Assembly: GCA_018668195.1 (NCBI GenBank)
Contig: JABITU010000054.1
Location: forward strand, 1 to 9,224
DNA length: 9,224 bases
Reading direction: 5' to 3'
DNA from: Tateyamaria sp.
GTDB lineage: Bacteria > Pseudomonadota > Alphaproteobacteria > Rhodobacterales > Rhodobacteraceae
Positions 5,675 through 9,224 of this stretch are shown here, one piece after another. The stretch's first letter is position 1; the number at the start of each line of letters is the position of its first letter. Under the pieces are notes generated by a model. That model was not told the origin of the DNA, made no database searches, and saw nothing but the letters and a program-made list of their open reading frames with translations. The translations under genes and the position numbers were made by a program.

Positions 5675-7336
5675 CTAGTGTCGGCCCACCTGCCGGCAAA
5701 TCAGGATGACCGGCAACAAACCTACAGCAACGATCACAAGGCTTGGCACTGCGGCGCCTTCCAGACGTTCATCTGAGGCAAGGCGAAACGCCTGAACAGC
5801 AAGCGTGTCATAATTGAACGGCCGCATAATCAAAGTAGCAGGCAGTTCTTTCATGACGTCGACAAAGACAATTAACACGGCCGTCAAAAGGCTGGGCGTA
5901 AGGATTGGCAGATGCACCCAGCGCAATGTGGCCAACGGCCCTTTGCCCAGCGATCGGCTGGCGGCATCCATGTTCGCATGGACCAAGGATTGACCGCCTT
6001 CATAAGCACCAAGAGCTGCGGCCAGAAAACGCACCATGTATGCACAAACCAACAACCATATTGATCCGGTCACCAACAGCCCGGTCGAGACATCAAAAGT
6101 TGCGCGCATCCACGCATCAAGAGCATTGTCAAACGCAGCAAATGGCACAAGCAGACCCACGGCGATGACACCACCCGGCACTGCATACCCCAATCGCGCT
6201 ACATAGCCAGCCAAAGCAGAGGAGCGGCCGGGCCGCATCCGTTGATAAAACCCAAGTGCAATCGCCGCGACCACCGTCAAAACTGCAGCTGTGGATGCCA
6301 GAACAAGCGAGTTGCGTACAAAACGCAGATATCGATCGCTGAGCAGATTCTGTTCCGACCCCCACCCTAGGCTCATCAAGGCAACCAATGGAAAAACAGC
6401 ACCAAAGAGAACAGGTGCACCACACAAGATCACCGCCATCCACGCTTGAACACCTTCGAGTTTCAAAGGCGGCTCATGTTTTTGGCCACGGCTTGTGTCG
6501 TGATATTTCGCCTGCCCCCGCTGGGCGCGCTCCAAAACAGCGAGCAGCAATGCAAAGCTCAGCAAGCAAACAGCGAGCTGTGCAGCGCCTGCGCGATCGC
6601 CCATGGAAAACCAGCTGGTGTAGATCCCAGTGGCAAAAGTCTGCACCCCAAAGTAAGACACCGTTCCAAAATCAGCGATGGTCTCCATTACTGCAAGCAG
6701 AACGCCTGCGGCAATTGCAGGGCGCGCCAGCGGTAGACTGACTTTTAGAAACGCCGCCCACGGACGTGACCCCAAAGCCCGTGCCGCTACAAAAGTTGAT
6801 CCGCTCTGTTGCAAGAACGAGGCCCGAGCCAGAAGATACACATAGGGATAAAGAACCAGCACCAACATCAATGCCGCGCCACCCAGACTTCGGATTTCAG
6901 GAAACCAATAGTCACGTGGCCCCCAGCCCATCGTCGCGCGCAGTGTAGATTGCACAATGCCCGGATGGTCCAGAATACTGGTGTAGGCATAAGCCAGCAC
7001 ATAGGCCGGAAAGGCCAACGGCACCACAAGCGCTATCTCGAAAAAGCGAACCGCTGGAAAGCTGGTCATCGTTACCAGCCACGCAGCGCCAACACCCACG
7101 GCAAAGGTCCCGAGCGACACCAGTACAATCAAAAGCGCGGTATTAGCGGCGTATCGCCCAAGTACTGTGTCGATCAGATGCGCAATCGTATCTGTTCCAC
7201 CGGTCAGCGCGGCAAGCAAAACGGCCAGCATCGGCAGCAGACACAAAAGCGCTACGGCCCACGCAACCACAGACAATGCTCGACGAGACAAAGCTGCGCG
7301 CCGCGATATAGCGAAAGAGGATCGTGTAGACGTCAA
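5675..7336 (-). CDS. Two-domain ABC transporter permease, ferric-iron FbpB type
   Basis: This integral inner-membrane protein forms the channel of an ABC importer. Its 553 residues contain about twelve hydrophobic segments in two homologous halves, roughly 21-270 and 297-548. Each half has a cytoplasmic EAA-type loop that contacts the ATPase: AARALGSRPWAAFLKVSLPLARP (184-206) and AASRSLGKGPLATLRWVHLPILTP (458-481). The second-half signature KELPATLIMRPFNYDTLA and first-half ETIADFGTVSYFG are typical of the FbpB/SfuB iron(III) and thiamine permease family. The start is probably the TTG at 7336: the frame has no upstream ATG or GTG before a TAG, and GAGG lies about ten bases before it. A GTG at codon 23 is less likely. 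No binding protein or ATPase is adjacent, so the substrate (iron is most likely) rests on family resemblance. It lies 73 bases after the ligase gene on the same strand. Confidence 0.88.
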   Translation of the reverse strand: MTSTRSSFAISRRAALSRRALSVVAWAVALLCLLPMLAVLLAALTGGTDTIAHLIDTVLGRYAANTALLIVLVSLGTFAVGVGAAWLVTMTSFPAVRFFEIALVVPLAFPAYVLAYAYTSILDHPGIVQSTLRATMGWGPRDYWFPEIRSLGGAALMLVLVLYPYVYLLARASFLQQSGSTFVAARALGSRPWAAFLKVSLPLARPAIAAGVLLAVMETIADFGTVSYFGVQTFATGIYTSWFSMGDRAGAAQLAVCLLSFALLLAVLERAQRGQAKYHDTSRGQKHEPPLKLEGVQAWMAVILCGAPVLFGAVFPLVALMSLGWGSEQNLLSDRYLRFVRNSLVLASTAAVLTVVAAIALGFYQRMRPGRSSALAGYVARLGYAVPGGVIAVGLLVPFAAFDNALDAWMRATFDVSTGLLVTGSIWLLVCAYMVRFLAAALGAYEGGQSLVHANMDAASRSLGKGPLATLRWVHLPILTPSLLTAVLIVFVDVMKELPATLIMRPFNYDTLAVQAFRLASDERLEGAAVPSLVIVAVGLLPVILICRQVGRH

Positions 7337-7409
7337 GGCCTGCCTCGGGTTGCTCGCCGCTTTATCCTAGTTTTTATATCGGGTTTCCAGCCCAAAGGAT
7401 GCGCATGCG

Positions 7410-8615
7410 TCAGTCGTAGCTACGCTGATCATCGATCACCAGACCATCCTTGGGCAAAGAACCGGGCGCGACAATTTCGACGACACCTTTTAATTTGAGA
7501 ATCTCAACGACGCTGGCAGAATAGTCCTGCTTGTCGCCGCCAGTGCTTTCCAATTGTACCGTCATCGCATCCTGTTGCGCGTCCCGAGTGGCAATAACAC
7601 GCGCCCGCATGATTTCAGGATGCCGGGCCACAAGTGCTGCCACCTGTTCCGGACGCACAAACATGCCCTTGATCTTGGTCGTCTGGTCGGCACGGCCCAT
7701 CCAGCCCTTGATGCGCATGTTGGTACGGCCACAGGGGCTTTGCCCGGGCAAAACAGCACTCATGTCACCCGTGGCAAAGCGGATCAGCGGATAGTCAGGG
7801 TTGAGTGAAGTTACAACCACCTCGCCCACATCGCCTTCGGCTACAGGATCGCCCGTTCCCGGCGTCACGATTTCAACAATCACGCCTTCATCCACGATCA
7901 TCCCGTCCATCGCCGGCGTCTCATAAGCGATGTTACCTAAATCAGCCGTCGCATAAGACTGAAGACACGCAATACCCCGTTCCGCATATTCCTGCCGCAA
8001 GGATGGAAACAACGCGCCCCCGCCAACAGCTGCCTTGGTGAACTGCAAAGTCACGCCCATATCGTCAGCCTTGTCCAAAATTACCTTCAGGTAATCAGGC
8101 GTGCCTGCGTAGGCGGTTGTGCCGATATCGCGCGCGGCGGCCACCTGCAATTCCGTTTGGCCTGTTCCAGCAGGCAGCACGGCCGCCCCCACGGCCCGCG
8201 CGCCACTTTCGAATATCATGCCAGCAGGCGTCAGATGATATCCAAAACAATTCTGTACGATATCCTTGGCGCCAAAGCCTGCCGCGTGCAGGAACCTGCC
8301 CATGCGCCACCAGTCATGGGTAATCCCGCCCGGTTCATAAATCGGGCCGGGCGATTGAAAAATATGGGCCACATTACCAACTGCAATTCCTCCAAATGGC
8401 GGGCGCGCCTTTTGCCATTCAGACAGCTCTGACTTGCGTAAGACCGGCAATTTTGGCAAATCCGCTAGGCTGTGCACGGATGCAGATGCGTTCCGCCAAT
8501 CATCTGGCGCAGTCGTTGCCCTATCCAAACGATCGCGCAGAGCCTCCATTTGCGCTGCCTCTCGCGCATCTGCAGACCGGGTTTCCAGATCGTCAAAATA
8601 TGTCGTTCCTGCCAT
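7410..8615 (-). CDS. Phenylacetate-CoA-ligase-like adenylate-forming enzyme
   Basis: PaaK-type enzymes activate a carboxylic acid with ATP and join it to CoA in the cytoplasm. The 401 residues keep much of the core: YATAD (221-225, the Y-x-T/S-x-D/E adenine and metal site), YPLIRFATGD (275-284, the ribose-binding aspartate) and GRADQTTKIKGMFVRPEQV (307-325, the hinge into the C-terminal lid domain). The usual N-terminal phosphate-binding loop SSGTTGxP is replaced by QSPGPIYEP (87-95). I recall similar SPGPIYEP sequences in a PaaK-like subfamily found beside branched-chain-amino-acid ABC transporter genes. The start at 8615 is supported by GGAG about eight bases upstream. livF lies 125 bases upstream on the same strand, which suggests uptake and CoA activation of one acid. 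Phenylacetate itself is not established, so I give no symbol. Confidence 0.85.
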   Translation of the reverse strand: MAGTTYFDDLETRSADAREAAQMEALRDRLDRATTAPDDWRNASASVHSLADLPKLPVLRKSELSEWQKARPPFGGIAVGNVAHIFQSPGPIYEPGGITHDWWRMGRFLHAAGFGAKDIVQNCFGYHLTPAGMIFESGARAVGAAVLPAGTGQTELQVAAARDIGTTAYAGTPDYLKVILDKADDMGVTLQFTKAAVGGGALFPSLRQEYAERGIACLQSYATADLGNIAYETPAMDGMIVDEGVIVEIVTPGTGDPVAEGDVGEVVVTSLNPDYPLIRFATGDMSAVLPGQSPCGRTNMRIKGWMGRADQTTKIKGMFVRPEQVAALVARHPEIMRARVIATRDAQQDAMTVQLESTGGDKQDYSASVVEILKLKGVVEIVAPGSLPKDGLVIDDQRSYD

Positions 8616-8740
8616 TTTCCAGACTCCGCTTGTGAAAATATACTCTCGCTACGAGGACTTATCGCCTCACGGTGTCCACACAGTCAGCAGTTCAAAATGA
8701 CGTACACGGCCAAAGAGCTAATAAGATAGACGCCCAAAGA

Positions 8741-9224
8741 TCAGCTGAGCCAGCGCTTGCGACGACGGTATGACCGTACATCGCGGAACGACTTGCGCCC
8801 CTCTTCAGACATACCAAGGTAGAACTCTTTTACATCTGGATTCTCGCGGAGTTCGGCCGCTGGGCCATCCATGACCACGCGACCGCTCTCAAGTATATAA
8901 CCGTAATGCGCAAATCGTAGCGCGACATTTGTATTTTGCTCAGCCAGCAAGAATGTCACGCCTTCATTTTCATTCACCGACTTCACAATACCAAAGATCT
9001 GTTCAACCAACTGCGGTGCCAATCCCATCGAAGGTTCATCCAAAAGGATCGTTTCAGGCCGTGACATCAACGCGCGGCCAATAGCCGTCATCTGTTGTTC
9101 ACCGCCTGACGTATATCCCGCCTGACTCTTACGACGCTCGCGCAAACGTGGAAAATAATTATAAACCATTTCAAGGTCGGCAGCGATCGCGCCCTTTCCG
9201 TCCATCCGAGTATAGGCACCCGTC
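8741..9224 (-). CDS. livF: ABC transporter ATP-binding protein, LivF type (5' end cut by window edge)
   Basis: LivF hydrolyses ATP on the cytoplasmic face of branched-chain-amino-acid-type (HAAT) importers, usually with LivG, LivH, LivM and a periplasmic binding protein. The C-terminal 161 residues are present. The frame stays open to the edge and reads TGAYTRMDGKGAI, so the ATG at 9205 is internal, not the start. Visible motifs are the ABC signature TSGGEQQM (near 9090-9112), Walker B TILLDEPSMGLAP (near 9014-9052) and the switch region LLAEQN, where LivF proteins have Gln rather than His. Walker A lies outside the window. After the usual end (FYLGMS) is a basic tail, EEGRKSFRDVRSYRRRKRWLS, longer than in E. 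coli LivF. The adjacent PaaK-like ligase suggests an organic-acid or aromatic substrate rather than leucine. Confidence 0.92.
   Translation of the reverse strand, partial: TGAYTRMDGKGAIAADLEMVYNYFPRLRERRKSQAGYTSGGEQQMTAIGRALMSRPETILLDEPSMGLAPQLVEQIFGIVKSVNENEGVTFLLAEQNTNVALRFAHYGYILESGRVVMDGPAAELRENPDVKEFYLGMSEEGRKSFRDVRSYRRRKRWLS

Noticed and set aside
6809..7498. 229-codon plus-strand frame opposite the permease gene
   Set aside because: It is the antisense shadow of a clear membrane-protein gene and is rich in Arg, His and Gln, as expected for such shadows.

Overview
The window looks like chromosomal DNA from an alphaproteobacterium, most likely the Rhodobacterales (Roseobacter group). 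The reasons are a DNA polymerase IV with the Cys4 N-terminal extension I know from that order, a zinc-ligand-poor ribosomal protein L36, a LivF with a basic C-terminal tail beside a phenylacetate-CoA-ligase-like gene, and moderate GC. No phage, plasmid, CRISPR or insertion sequence was recognised. These family and taxon assignments come from reading motifs, not from a search.

Layout, left to right. Bases 1-260 are a non-coding, partly AT-rich leader with three copies of a ~17 bp motif, followed by pyrF (+; de novo UMP synthesis). Bases 957-1755 hold no convincing protein gene. They do contain a strong candidate small RNA ending in an intrinsic terminator (about 1110-1207) and about 550 bp that I cannot explain. 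dinB (+; translesion polymerase IV) follows. Its stop codon lies one base from the stop codon of a convergent N-formylglutamate amidohydrolase gene (-). Next is a compact + strand translation block: a promoter, a structured leader, tRNA-Val(GAC), then rpmJ (L36, 41 codons) with a clean terminator.

After a ~250 bp gap comes yghU (+; glutathione S-transferase/disulfide-bond reductase). It converges on a run of minus-strand genes that continues to the right edge: a two-domain FbpB-type ABC permease, a phenylacetate-CoA-ligase-like adenylating enzyme, and the 3' part of livF (branched-chain-amino-acid-type ABC ATPase), which is cut by the window end. Read in the direction of transcription the order is livF, ligase, permease. 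LivF plus ligase suggests uptake of an organic acid or amino acid coupled to CoA activation. The permease probably belongs to a separate metal-uptake system, because its ATPase and binding protein are not here.

Most of the window is ordinary housekeeping and accessory metabolism. The observations most worth a second look are the small RNA locus with mutually exclusive hairpins (possibly the alphaproteobacterial mmgR/suhB family), the triplicated motif upstream of pyrF, the adenylating enzyme without a canonical P-loop, and the unexplained 1208-1755 stretch. I found no convincing new multi-gene system.
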